64,000 bases of DNA from C-114 sp963745405 (GTDB lineage Bacteria > Chloroflexota > Limnocylindria > Limnocylindrales > CSP1-4): contig CAVUWY010000002.1 of the NCBI GenBank assembly GCA_963745405.1, positions 310,001-374,000 on the forward strand, read 5' to 3'. The position numbers and the translations under genes were made by a program. Below the pieces are notes generated by a model. The model was not told the DNA's origin and made no database searches. It worked only from the letters and a program-made list of their open reading frames with translations. This document shows, piece by piece, positions 35,208 through 42,732 of the stretch (position 1 is the stretch's first letter; each line of letters begins with the position of its first letter).

Positions 35208-36671
35208 TCACGCGAGCGCCGGGCCGTCGAGGCGGCGGCCGCGGACCCAGGCGCCACGGACCATGTCGGGGTGGGAGCGGAAGATGAGTCGGCTGACGAG
35301 GTCGGACGGATCGCCGAGATCCGTGTCGGATCTCACGGCGCCGCCCGGAGCCGAGCCGCTCGGAGCGGAGCCGCTCGGAGCGGAGCCGCCCGGGGCCGAG
35401 CCGCCCGGGTCGGACTGGACCCCGCCTGGCCGGGCCAGTGGATCCGTGCGGGCCACGTCGACGGCGATGAGGTCGGCCTCCTTGCCGACCTCGAGCGAGC
35501 CGATGGACTCCTCGAGGCCGAGCGCTCGGGCGCCGTCGAGCGTCCCGAGGCGGAGCCAGTCGAGCGGGCCGAGGATCGGTGCATTGTCGAGCCCGGCTAC
35601 CCGCCGGGCGTTCTGGACGTAGGCCCCGACCCGCATCGCCCGGAAGATGGACGGATCGGGCCCGCCGGCGACATCGGAGCCGAGTCCGACCGGGACGCCG
35701 GCCGCGAGGTAGCGGGCGAGCGGCATCGTGCCGGACGAGAGGAACAGGTTCGACTCCGGGCAGTGGGCGACCCGGGCACCCGACTCGGCCAGCCGTCCGA
35801 CCTCCCGGTCGGAAAGGTGGATCGCATGGGCGAGCACCGCCCGCGGACCGAGACCACCGGCCCGGTCGTACACGTCGAGGTAGTCGAGCGCCTCGGGGAA
35901 CAGGCGGGCGACCTCGGCGATCTCGCCGGCGTCCTCCGAGAGGTGAGTCTGCCAGTGCGCCCCGGCCGCATCGGCGAGGCGGGCCGATTCGCGCAGCATC
36001 TCGGCCGAGCAGCTCACGGCGAAGCGCGGCGTGAACGCGTACAGGAGCCGGCCGTCGTCTCGACGATGCCAGCGTGAGCAGAGATCGGCCGACTGGCGGA
36101 GTGACAGCTCGAGCGTGTCCGCCCTCGTCCGCGCGTCGAGGTCGTACGAGAGGCGGTCCATCATCACCTTGCCGATGATGGCCCTGATCCCGTGCGCTTC
36201 GGCCGCCCGGAAGGCGCGATCCGTGCTCGGCTCCCAGAGCGCCCCGTAGAGCATGGCCGTCGTCGTCCCCGCGGCGGCGAACGAGCGGAACGCGGCCGGC
36301 GCGAGCCGCTCGGCGGCCTCGGCGTCGAATGCCCGCTCGAGCGGGAAGATGTAGCGCTCGAGCCATTCGAGGAGCGGCAGGCCGAAGCCCAGACCCGCGT
36401 TGGGCAGCTGCGGCAGGTGGGCGTGGAGGTCGACGAGACCTGGCAGGACCGTCCACGGCCGAAGATCGATCACCCGAGGGCCTTGGACAGCGCCCAGGTC
36501 AGGGCCCGGAGCGACTGGGTCCCCCGTCCACGGGCCGATCGCGGCGATCCGGCCGTCGGCGTCGACCTCGAGGCGACCATCGGCCACGTCGAGCGTATCG
36601 CCCGACCCGCGCGGGCTGACGAGGCGGGCCCGGACGACGAACGGCGGCCGGTCGGGCAGCGCGGCGCTCAC
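35208..36671 (-). CDS. Guanine deaminase-like amidohydrolase
   Basis: 487 residues from GTG 36671. Motifs: LPGLVDLHAHLPQ (metal), YAFTPRFAVSCS, QTHLSED, HCPESNLFLSSG and GLGSDVAGG, the guanine deaminase pattern. It would turn guanine into xanthine, feeding the xanthine dehydrogenase encoded 4 kb away. The start is supported by an extended -10 box ending 9 bp upstream, which would give a nearly leaderless mRNA. A 25-residue Gly/Ser/Ala/Pro insertion sits between VDVARTDP and the C-terminal SDLVSRLIF, made by a 15-bp DNA repeat. Other aminohydrolases of the ATZ/TRZ group are the main alternative. Confidence 0.87.
   Translation of the reverse strand: MSAALPDRPPFVVRARLVSPRGSGDTLDVADGRLEVDADGRIAAIGPWTGDPVAPGPDLGAVQGPRVIDLRPWTVLPGLVDLHAHLPQLPNAGLGFGLPLLEWLERYIFPLERAFDAEAAERLAPAAFRSFAAAGTTTAMLYGALWEPSTDRAFRAAEAHGIRAIIGKVMMDRLSYDLDARTRADTLELSLRQSADLCSRWHRRDDGRLLYAFTPRFAVSCSAEMLRESARLADAAGAHWQTHLSEDAGEIAEVARLFPEALDYLDVYDRAGGLGPRAVLAHAIHLSDREVGRLAESGARVAHCPESNLFLSSGTMPLARYLAAGVPVGLGSDVAGGPDPSIFRAMRVGAYVQNARRVAGLDNAPILGPLDWLRLGTLDGARALGLEESIGSLEVGKEADLIAVDVARTDPLARPGGVQSDPGGSAPGGSAPSGSAPSGSAPGGAVRSDTDLGDPSDLVSRLIFRSHPDMVRGAWVRGRRLDGPALA
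35338..35412. repeat. 15-bp tandem repeat inside the guanine deaminase gene
   Basis: Five units from 35338 follow GAGCCGCTCGGAGCG; the two central ones (35353, 35368) are identical. In the minus frame they encode repeating GSAPS/GSAPG within a surface loop. It lies 139 bp beyond the end of the third HTH gene. Confidence 0.85.
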
Positions 36672-36679
36672 GAGCGGCG

Positions 36680-36688
36680 ATGCTAGCA
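36680..36688 (-). promoter_or_regulatory. Extended -10 box of guanine deaminase
   Basis: On the minus strand TGCTAGCAT (36688 to 36680) is an extended -10 (TGn-TAnnnT). Transcription would begin near 36673, two bases before the GTG at 36671, implying leaderless translation. No -35 is recognisable. Confidence 0.5.
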
Positions 36689-36801
36689 CGCGACCACGAC
36701 CGTTCCGTCGCTCGGCACCGGACTCCACCGGACCGCACCGCATGGTGTGATGGTGCAACGGAAAGTGGTCCCCCCTACCACCCGCCACTCGTCATCGGTG
36801 A

Positions 36802-37941
36802 GTGGGAGCCGTACACTCCGGGACCGCCGTTGCACACGCAGACGGGAGCAACAACATCAGCGGACCGATCGCCACGATCGTGCTTATCGCGGTCGTGGCC
36901 AACCTCGTCATCATGGCCGTGCTCGTCGTGTCCGTCATACGACGCAGACGGGCGGATGAACGGTTGAAGAGCCGGTCGGCGACCGCCACCACCGGCGTCG
37001 ACATGCCGCCCGAAAACGGGCTGCGGGTCGACACCGCCAACCACATCGCCGCGACCATCGGGGCTCCGGCGACCACCGTCGGTCCCGTCCTCGTCCCGGA
37101 CCCAGCAGGTCCCGACAAAGAGGCGGCGACAGGCGGATATCCGAGCGCGCAGAGCGGGATCCCCGAGGCGGGGCCAGGGCAGACCGGCGAGACGGAGCCG
37201 GCGGCGATCGACGGCGAGGGGCCGTCGGGAACGGATGGGACGGACATGGACGAAGGCAGGCACGACTACGGCGCGGACGCGATCGACGACGGCGGCCTCG
37301 TGCGGCCGCATCGGTTCACGCTCCCGCCCGCCGACGAGCCGGGCGGTGCGTTCGCCGCCTATATCGCCAACGGCGGCCACTCCGACCACCCCGACGCCCA
37401 GCTCGGCGATGACGAACACCACGAGTCGAACGGCATGCTGACCGACGAGGCCACCGGGGTGGACAACACCCGGGCCTGGGCTCGATCGCTCACGGAGGAG
37501 GCCGCTCGATCCGCCCGCTACGGTCGCCCCGTGACGGTCGTCATCGCCGAGATCGACGGTCTCGATCGGCTGACCGAGCGATTCGGACCGGACGCGTCAG
37601 ACCGACTGATCCCGCCGGTGGCCGACGCGCTCCGCCGGAACGCCCGGGCGGCCGACCATGTGGCTCGCCTCTCCGGGCCGCGCTTCGGTGTCCTCCTGAC
37701 CGAGACCGACGAGGTCCGCGCCGTCAACTACGTCGAACGGGTCCGGGCGGCCTGCGACCGCTGGCTCGAGGCCGGAGCCGTCGCCGTGCGGCTCTCGATC
37801 GGCTGGGCCAGCCCGCCGGCGGGCGGCGACCTCGCGGCCGCCGTCCACGAGGCCGAGGAGCGGATGTACCGCGAGCAGCGACGATCCGCCCCGTGGCGGC
37901 AGGAACCGTCGGTCCATCCGGCGCCGGCCTCGGAGTCCTAG
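36802..37941 (+). CDS. Membrane-anchored degenerate GGDEF-domain protein, copy 2
   Basis: 379 residues from GTG 36802. One membrane helix (about 22-45, ATIVLIAVVANLVIMAVLVVSVI) is followed by RRRR, so the rest is cytoplasmic. Residues 50-220 are acidic and disordered. The C-terminal domain (about 225-365) matches the protein at 31985: SARYGRPVTVVIAEIDGLDRL, then RLSGPRFGVLL in place of GGDEF, then LSIGWASPPAGG. The substrate loop is lost, so c-di-GMP synthesis is unlikely. Short inverted repeats (GTGGT...ACCAC, CCACT...AGTGG) surround the start codon. Confidence 0.75.
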   Translation: MGAVHSGTAVAHADGSNNISGPIATIVLIAVVANLVIMAVLVVSVIRRRRADERLKSRSATATTGVDMPPENGLRVDTANHIAATIGAPATTVGPVLVPDPAGPDKEAATGGYPSAQSGIPEAGPGQTGETEPAAIDGEGPSGTDGTDMDEGRHDYGADAIDDGGLVRPHRFTLPPADEPGGAFAAYIANGGHSDHPDAQLGDDEHHESNGMLTDEATGVDNTRAWARSLTEEAARSARYGRPVTVVIAEIDGLDRLTERFGPDASDRLIPPVADALRRNARAADHVARLSGPRFGVLLTETDEVRAVNYVERVRAACDRWLEAGAVAVRLSIGWASPPAGGDLAAAVHEAEERMYREQRRSAPWRQEPSVHPAPASES

Positions 37942-38004
37942 ACCCCGAGACTCAGCGGAATCGGGCCGGGCTCGGCGAGCCCCACCCGGTGAGCCCGTCC
38001 ACCC

Positions 38005-39072
38005 TCAGGGCGCGAGCAGGCTCGTATCGATCAGCTGGTCGACCGACGGTGCCGGCCCGCCGATGGGCGAGTCGGGCAGTCCCGCCATGAACGTCACCGT
38101 CCGCGTCCACGACGACGGGTCGATGGCCCCGAGCCCGTGTGAGGCCGTGTAGGCGTTCGACCACAGCCCGATCGTCGCGGCGAGGATCGCCTGCTGGGTC
38201 GGCCGGTCCTTGCCCAGATCCGGCACGGCCGCGACCGAGGCGTCGAGGCCCTTCGCCGGGTCGGCCGTGATGTCGGTCATCGCCTTGAGCGTGGCGGCGA
38301 CGAAGGCCGTCAGCGCGGCACGCTTGGACTTGATCGTGTTCACGCTGGCGATGAGGCCGTTGCCCGGCAGCGGGACGATGTCGTCGACCGCGAGGATCGT
38401 CGTCGGCGTACCGGCCAGCCCGAGCTGGACCGGCTCGTTGTTGACGAACCCGGTCGCCGCATCGACGGCGCCCTGGCCGAGCGCCGTTCCCTGGCCGTAG
38501 TCGGGGTACAGCTGGACGTCGACATCGGCGGTCGTCAGGCCGGCCGACTGGAGCAGCGCCTGGAGCATGATCCAGCTGCTGCCGTACTTGCCGGGCGTCC
38601 CGAGCTTCTTGCCCTTGAGGTCGGCCGGCGCATGGATCGGGCTCGAGGCCTTGGCCATGACGATGTTCGGGAACTTGGCGTAGATGGTCGCGACGTAGCG
38701 GACCGGGATGCCCTGGCTGACGGCCGGGATGACGCTCGTGCCATCGGCGAGACCGATGTCGACCGAGCCGGTCCCGACGAGCCGGACGAGATCGGCGTCG
38801 TTGCCGTTCTGGAACGTCACGTCGAGGCCGGCCGCCTGGTAGTAGCCGGCCTGCTGGGCGAGGTAGAACGGGGCGAACTGGACGCTCGGGATGTAGCCGA
38901 GCCCGACGGTCAGCTTCGTCGTCGTGGGAGCCGGTGTGGCGCCGGCCGAGCACGCCGCGAGGAGCGACGTCAGGGCCGCGATGGCGACGAGCATCAGCGC
39001 GAACAGGTGGTAGCGCGAGCCGCGCCCTCGGCTCGCCAGAGGTCGGGAGCGCGACGACCGATCGATGTTCAT
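38005..39072 (-). CDS. ribY: Riboflavin ABC transporter, substrate-binding lipoprotein (RibY-type)
   Basis: 355 residues from ATG 39072. Signal peptide with lipobox LLAACS near residue 42. The mature part is an NMT1/THI5-like binding protein: VGLGYIPSVQFAPFYLAQQAGYY, GLADGTSVIPAVSQGIPVRYVATIY, LKGKKLGTPGKYGSSW. That family binds thiamine precursors, nitrate or riboflavin; the upstream FMN riboswitch points to riboflavin, as in the RibXY systems of Chloroflexota. It is the third gene of the transporter operon, 17 bp after the permease. Confidence 0.88.
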   Translation of the reverse strand: MNIDRSSRSRPLASRGRGSRYHLFALMLVAIAALTSLLAACSAGATPAPTTTKLTVGLGYIPSVQFAPFYLAQQAGYYQAAGLDVTFQNGNDADLVRLVGTGSVDIGLADGTSVIPAVSQGIPVRYVATIYAKFPNIVMAKASSPIHAPADLKGKKLGTPGKYGSSWIMLQALLQSAGLTTADVDVQLYPDYGQGTALGQGAVDAATGFVNNEPVQLGLAGTPTTILAVDDIVPLPGNGLIASVNTIKSKRAALTAFVAATLKAMTDITADPAKGLDASVAAVPDLGKDRPTQQAILAATIGLWSNAYTASHGLGAIDPSSWTRTVTFMAGLPDSPIGGPAPSVDQLIDTSLLAP

Positions 39073-39089
39073 CGGACCTCCGGGCTGGA

Positions 39090-39893
39090 TCAACCGCGCC
39101 GGCCGACGAGCCGGCGTTCGATGACGACGACGACGAGATAGAGGGCGACGCCGAGGAGGGCGATCGAGACGAGGGTGGCGAACAGGAGCGGCGTGTCGAA
39201 GAGGCTGCCTCGGGCGAGGTTGATGAGGACGCCGAGGCCGGTGTCCCCGCCGGCCCACTCGCCGACGATCGCGCCGATGACCGCGAGCGTCACCCCGATG
39301 CGGAGGCCACCGAAGATCGCCGGCAGCGCGCCGGGGATCTCGATGCCGGTAAGGACCTGGCGCGGCGTGGCCCGGAACGCCCGGGCCATCTCGATGAGTC
39401 CTCGGTCGACGGAGCGGATGCCGACCATCGTCGAGATTGCGACGGGGAAGAAGACGATGAGGGCGCAGATGACGACCTTCGAGAGGAGCCCGGCGCCGAA
39501 CCACAGGACGATGAGCGGAGCGAGAGCGAGGATCGGCGTCGCCTGGGCCGCGACGAGGTACGGCGAGAGCGCCTGCTCGACGAGGCGGGATCGGGCGAGG
39601 GCGTAGCCGACGACGAGGGCGAGGCCCGCCCCGATGGCGAAGCCGAGGGCGATCTCGACGAGGGTCGTCCGAGCGTGTGGCTCCATGGTGCCGTCGGCCC
39701 AGGCCCGGACGAAGCGCTCGCCGACGGACTCCGGTGGCGGCAGGATGAACGGCTGATAGCCGCCGATCACCGTCAGCGCCTTCCAGGCGACGATGAGCAG
39801 GACCCCGGCGGCGACGGCGAGGAGCGGCCCGCGGAACGACCTGCCCGCCGGGCGAGGGCCGTGGCCGAGCTCGGTCGCCTGACCGGCGCTCAT
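39090..39893 (-). CDS. ribX: Riboflavin ABC transporter, permease (RibX-type)
   Basis: 267 residues with six or seven membrane helices of the BPD_transp_1 (SsuC/TauC) family. The EAA loop is FRATPRQVLTGIEIPGALPAIFGGLRIG, where the ATPase docks. The start overlaps the ATPase stop by 4 bp. With the binding protein downstream and the FMN riboswitch upstream it forms a riboflavin importer. Confidence 0.88.
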   Translation of the reverse strand: MSAGQATELGHGPRPAGRSFRGPLLAVAAGVLLIVAWKALTVIGGYQPFILPPPESVGERFVRAWADGTMEPHARTTLVEIALGFAIGAGLALVVGYALARSRLVEQALSPYLVAAQATPILALAPLIVLWFGAGLLSKVVICALIVFFPVAISTMVGIRSVDRGLIEMARAFRATPRQVLTGIEIPGALPAIFGGLRIGVTLAVIGAIVGEWAGGDTGLGVLINLARGSLFDTPLLFATLVSIALLGVALYLVVVVIERRLVGRRG

Positions 39894-40747
39894 CGTGCGA
39901 CCACCGCTTCATCGAGTTCGGCCCGGGCTTCGTCCGCCACGAGGAGCGCCCGGACCGCGGCGGCGGCAGCCAGTGCCGCGGGCGACTCCAGGTCGGCGAG
40001 GGAGCGCGGCCGGGACAGCGGCACGGCGATCTCGCCGACGACGGTGCCCGGCCGACCGGCCAGGACGACGATCCGATCGGCGAGGACGACCGCTTCGGGG
40101 ATCGAGTGGGTCACGACGACGACGCTCATGCCAGGCCGGCGCCAGCCGGACTCGAGGGCGAGGTCGAAGCGCTCCCGGGTGAGCGCGTCGAGGGCGCTGA
40201 ACGGCTCGTCGAGAAGGAGCAGCGCCGGCTCGGTGGCCAGCGCCCGGGCGATGGCCGCCCGCTGGCGCATCCCGCCCGACAGCTCGTGCGGGCGCAGCTC
40301 GTCCACGCCCGGCAGCCCGACGAGGCCGAGGAGCTCCCCGGCGCGCGCTCGGCGTCGATCCTCGGCCCAGCCGGCGAGCTCGAGCGGGAAGGCGACGTTG
40401 TCGAGCGTGGAGCGCCATGGGAGGAGGCGCGGTTCCTGGAACACGAAACCGACCCGCTCGTCGGGGCCGTCGACGGGACGGCCATCGATCCGCACCGAGC
40501 CGCCGTCCGGGCGGAGGAGTCCGGCAGTCAGGCGGAGCAGCGTGCTCTTGCCGGTCCCGTTGGCACCGATGAGGGCGACGAACTCGCCGCGTGCGACGGT
40601 CAGGGAGAGGCCGGTCAGCGCGGGCCGGGGATCGTCACGACTCGTTCGGCCTTCGTAGGCGAACGACACGTCGACCAGGGCGAGGGCATCCGACTCCGAC
40701 CGCACGGCCGGCTCGTCTACCAGTATCCCGGTGATCGTCGCGTTCAT
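39890..40747 (-). CDS. Riboflavin ABC transporter, ATP-binding protein
   Basis: 285 residues. Walker A GANGTGKST, Q-loop FVFQEPRLLPWRSTLDNV, signature LSGGMRQRAAIARAL, Walker B LLLLDEPFSALD and the switch His in VVTHSIPEA are all present. It belongs to the SsuB/TauB group. It is first in the operon and directly follows the FMN riboswitch; its ATG is one base after a hairpin that could hide the ribosome site. Confidence 0.9.
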   Translation of the reverse strand: MNATITGILVDEPAVRSESDALALVDVSFAYEGRTSRDDPRPALTGLSLTVARGEFVALIGANGTGKSTLLRLTAGLLRPDGGSVRIDGRPVDGPDERVGFVFQEPRLLPWRSTLDNVAFPLELAGWAEDRRRARAGELLGLVGLPGVDELRPHELSGGMRQRAAIARALATEPALLLLDEPFSALDALTRERFDLALESGWRRPGMSVVVVTHSIPEAVVLADRIVVLAGRPGTVVGEIAVPLSRPRSLADLESPAALAAAAAVRALLVADEARAELDEAVVAR

Positions 40748-40748
40748 C

Positions 40749-40771
40749 CCGAGGCTCCATCGACGCCTCGG
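40749..40771 (-). promoter_or_regulatory. Hairpin before the transporter start, probable expression platform
   Basis: CCGAGGC (40771-40765) and GCCTCGG (40755-40749) form a 7-bp stem whose 3' arm ends one base before the ATG at 40747. It could occlude translation initiation in the FMN-bound state. A second GC stem (GCCGGC...GCCGGT region, about 40777-40800) lies between it and the aptamer. Confidence 0.55.
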
Positions 40772-40816
40772 GGCACGTCATCGACCGGCGGCCCGCCAGG
40801 CCGGCGGACAGCCACT

Positions 40817-40983
40817 CGCCTTCTTCCATCCGGACTCTAACCGTCGGCTCCGGTTCGACGGCCGAAGCCGTCGTTCGGATCTGCTGGCACTCGTCGGACA
40901 TCGCGTCCGCGAGCCGCTCGTGGGCTCGACCCCGCATCGCGGGGCCCTACCACCGGTCGGGGATCTCACCCTGCCCCGAAGGC
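40817..40983 (-). ncRNA. FMN riboswitch (RFN element)
   Basis: Read on the minus strand, the conserved RFN blocks are in order: CCUUCGGGGCAGGGUGAGAU, CCCGACCGGUGGU, a variable stem, GAGCCC-ACGAGC, CAGAUCCG, a variable stem, CCGGAGCCGACGGUUAGAGU and CCGGAUGGAAGAAGG. The outer CCUUC pairs with the final GAAGG (P1). The aptamer binds FMN and turns expression off. It heads the riboflavin transporter operon, and an extended -10 box lies seven bases before its 5' end. Confidence 0.93.
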
Positions 40984-40989
40984 CCGCCG

Positions 40990-40998
40990 AGTCTAGCA
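40990..40998 (-). promoter_or_regulatory. Extended -10 box of the riboflavin transporter operon
   Basis: TGCTAGACT on the minus strand (40998 to 40990) is an extended -10. Transcription would start near 40983, exactly where the riboswitch begins. No -35 is evident. Confidence 0.6.
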
Positions 40999-41049
40999 CG
41001 AGGCCTCCGAACCGCCGGCCCGCGCGTATGATCGCCGGGGAGGTCGGCG

Positions 41050-41268
41050 ATGGACGATCCCGCTCGAGCTCGGCGGTGGATGACTCGGTGGATGCTCCCG
41101 ATCGCGGTCGGATGGCTCCTCATCTGGGTCCTGTATGTGGGCTACCGCCTCGCCTTCGGCGACAGCTTTAAGCCAGGCGAGGCCGTCCTGATGCTCTCGA
41201 CAGGTACCGGCCTCGTCCTCGTCGTCCTCGTTGGCTGGCTGACCCACCGGGCCGAACGACGAGGCTGA
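41050..41268 (+). CDS. Small two-helix membrane protein
   Basis: 72 residues. Two hydrophobic helices (about 14-34, MLPIAVGWLLIWVLYVGYRL, and 44-64, AVLMLSTGTGLVLVVLVGWL) separated by a short polar turn, with charged ends. No family recognised. It is divergent from the riboswitch operon and ends 6 bp before the convergent FGGY kinase stop. Confidence 0.65.
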   Translation: MDDPARARRWMTRWMLPIAVGWLLIWVLYVGYRLAFGDSFKPGEAVLMLSTGTGLVLVVLVGWLTHRAERRG

Positions 41269-41274
41269 CGCGCT

Positions 41275-42732
41275 TCAGCCGGTAGCCCGCTCCTCGCCGA
41301 GGCGGTGGACGACCGAGGCGATCCTCGGCCACAGGTCGACGTAGGCCGCATAGCCCGCCTCGTAGACGCCCGCTGTGGCGGACTCGGGCTCGAGCCGGTG
41401 GTCGACCCGGGCCATCGCCCGGACTGCGGACCGGAGATCCGGGTACAGCCCGATCGCGACCGCGCCGAGCATCGCCGCCCCGAGGAGGGCCGTCTCGCGG
41501 ACCGCCGGCACGTCCACCGGCACGCCGAGGACGTCGGCCTTGATCCGGTTCCACACCTCGCTGCGGGCCGTGCCACCGGTCACGACGAGGTGATCGATCC
41601 CGAGGCCCGCCGCCCGGACGGGCGCGGCCACGTGGCGCAGGGCGTAGGCCGCTGCCTCGAGCACCGCCCGGGCGAGATGCCCACGCCCGTGGGCGAGGGT
41701 GAGCCCGACGAACGCACCCCGAGCGTCGGGATCCCAGAGGGGCGAGCGCTCACCGGCGAGATAGGGCAGGAACACGAGGCCGTCGCAGCCCGGCGGGACC
41801 GTGGCAGCCTCCGCGATGAGCGTCTCGACGGGCACGCCGCCGAGGACGTCGTCGGCCAGCCAGTCGAGGGCCCGGCCCGTGGCGGTCATCGCCCCGCCGA
41901 TGAGCCAGCGGTCGGGGATGGGCGCCGGGGCGACCCATGCGCCGGGCACTTCCACGGGAACGTCCCAGTACACGGCCAGGCCGCCGCTCGTCCCGCCGGT
42001 ATCGACGGCGTCGCCACGCTCCAGGAGTCCCGCCCCGAGGAAGCTCGCGAACGCGTCGTTCGTGCCGGCCACGACCGGGATCCCGGCCGCCACGCCGAGA
42101 TCGGCCGCCGCGGCTGGAAGGAGTGCGCCGACGATCGAGCCGGTCTCGACGACCGGCGGCAGTCGCTCGACGGCGAGGCCGGCAGCGCTAAGCCGAGCGC
42201 GATCGGGCAGGACCTGGCCGAGGCTCCGGGTCGTCGCGGCCACCTCGGTCAGCCGGAACGCCGCCCACTCCCAGGCGTTCAGGTACCACCGTGTCCGCGC
42301 CGCGGCGGCCGGGTCGTGGCGCTCGAGCCAGCGGGCGGCGGGCAGGATGCCGAGACTCCAGCCGGCGAGACCGGTCGCCCGCTCGAGGCCCGGCGCCTCG
42401 GCAGCCGGTCGGCCGTCGAGCCAGGTGATCGCCGGGTGCGTCCTGTGTCCCTTCGGCTCGACGGGGACCATCGTCGGACCCTGGCCGACCACGCAGATGG
42501 CCGCGATCGACGAGCGTGCACTGACCCATGCAAGGTCGACGAGTAGCGTGTCGACCAGCGCGAGCCACCAATCGGTCGGGTCCTGCTCGGCCGCGTGGGT
42601 CCCTCGATCCACCTCGGTCGGGCACGGCTCGCGGGCCTCGCCGAGGATCGTCCCGTCGGCCGCGACCAACCCCACCTTCAGCTCGCTCGTCCCGAGATCG
42701 ACGGCGAGGATGACCGGGTCCGACTCCGTCAC
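41275..42732 (-). CDS. FGGY-family carbohydrate kinase (xylulokinase-like)
   Basis: 485 residues. Both FGGY halves are present: ILAVDLGTSELKVGLV at the N-terminus (phosphate 1), PAITWLDGRPA, and GDAVDTGGTSGGLAVYW plus LVVTGGTARSEVWNRIKADVLGVPV near the C-terminus. The family phosphorylates pentoses, glycerol, gluconate or related polyols; xylulokinase is the nearest overall, but the substrate is not settled. It is last in an operon with GlcD (4-bp overlap), so a sugar acid or polyol is possible. Confidence 0.87.
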   Translation of the reverse strand: MTESDPVILAVDLGTSELKVGLVAADGTILGEAREPCPTEVDRGTHAAEQDPTDWWLALVDTLLVDLAWVSARSSIAAICVVGQGPTMVPVEPKGHRTHPAITWLDGRPAAEAPGLERATGLAGWSLGILPAARWLERHDPAAAARTRWYLNAWEWAAFRLTEVAATTRSLGQVLPDRARLSAAGLAVERLPPVVETGSIVGALLPAAAADLGVAAGIPVVAGTNDAFASFLGAGLLERGDAVDTGGTSGGLAVYWDVPVEVPGAWVAPAPIPDRWLIGGAMTATGRALDWLADDVLGGVPVETLIAEAATVPPGCDGLVFLPYLAGERSPLWDPDARGAFVGLTLAHGRGHLARAVLEAAAYALRHVAAPVRAAGLGIDHLVVTGGTARSEVWNRIKADVLGVPVDVPAVRETALLGAAMLGAVAIGLYPDLRSAVRAMARVDHRLEPESATAGVYEAGYAAYVDLWPRIASVVHRLGEERATG

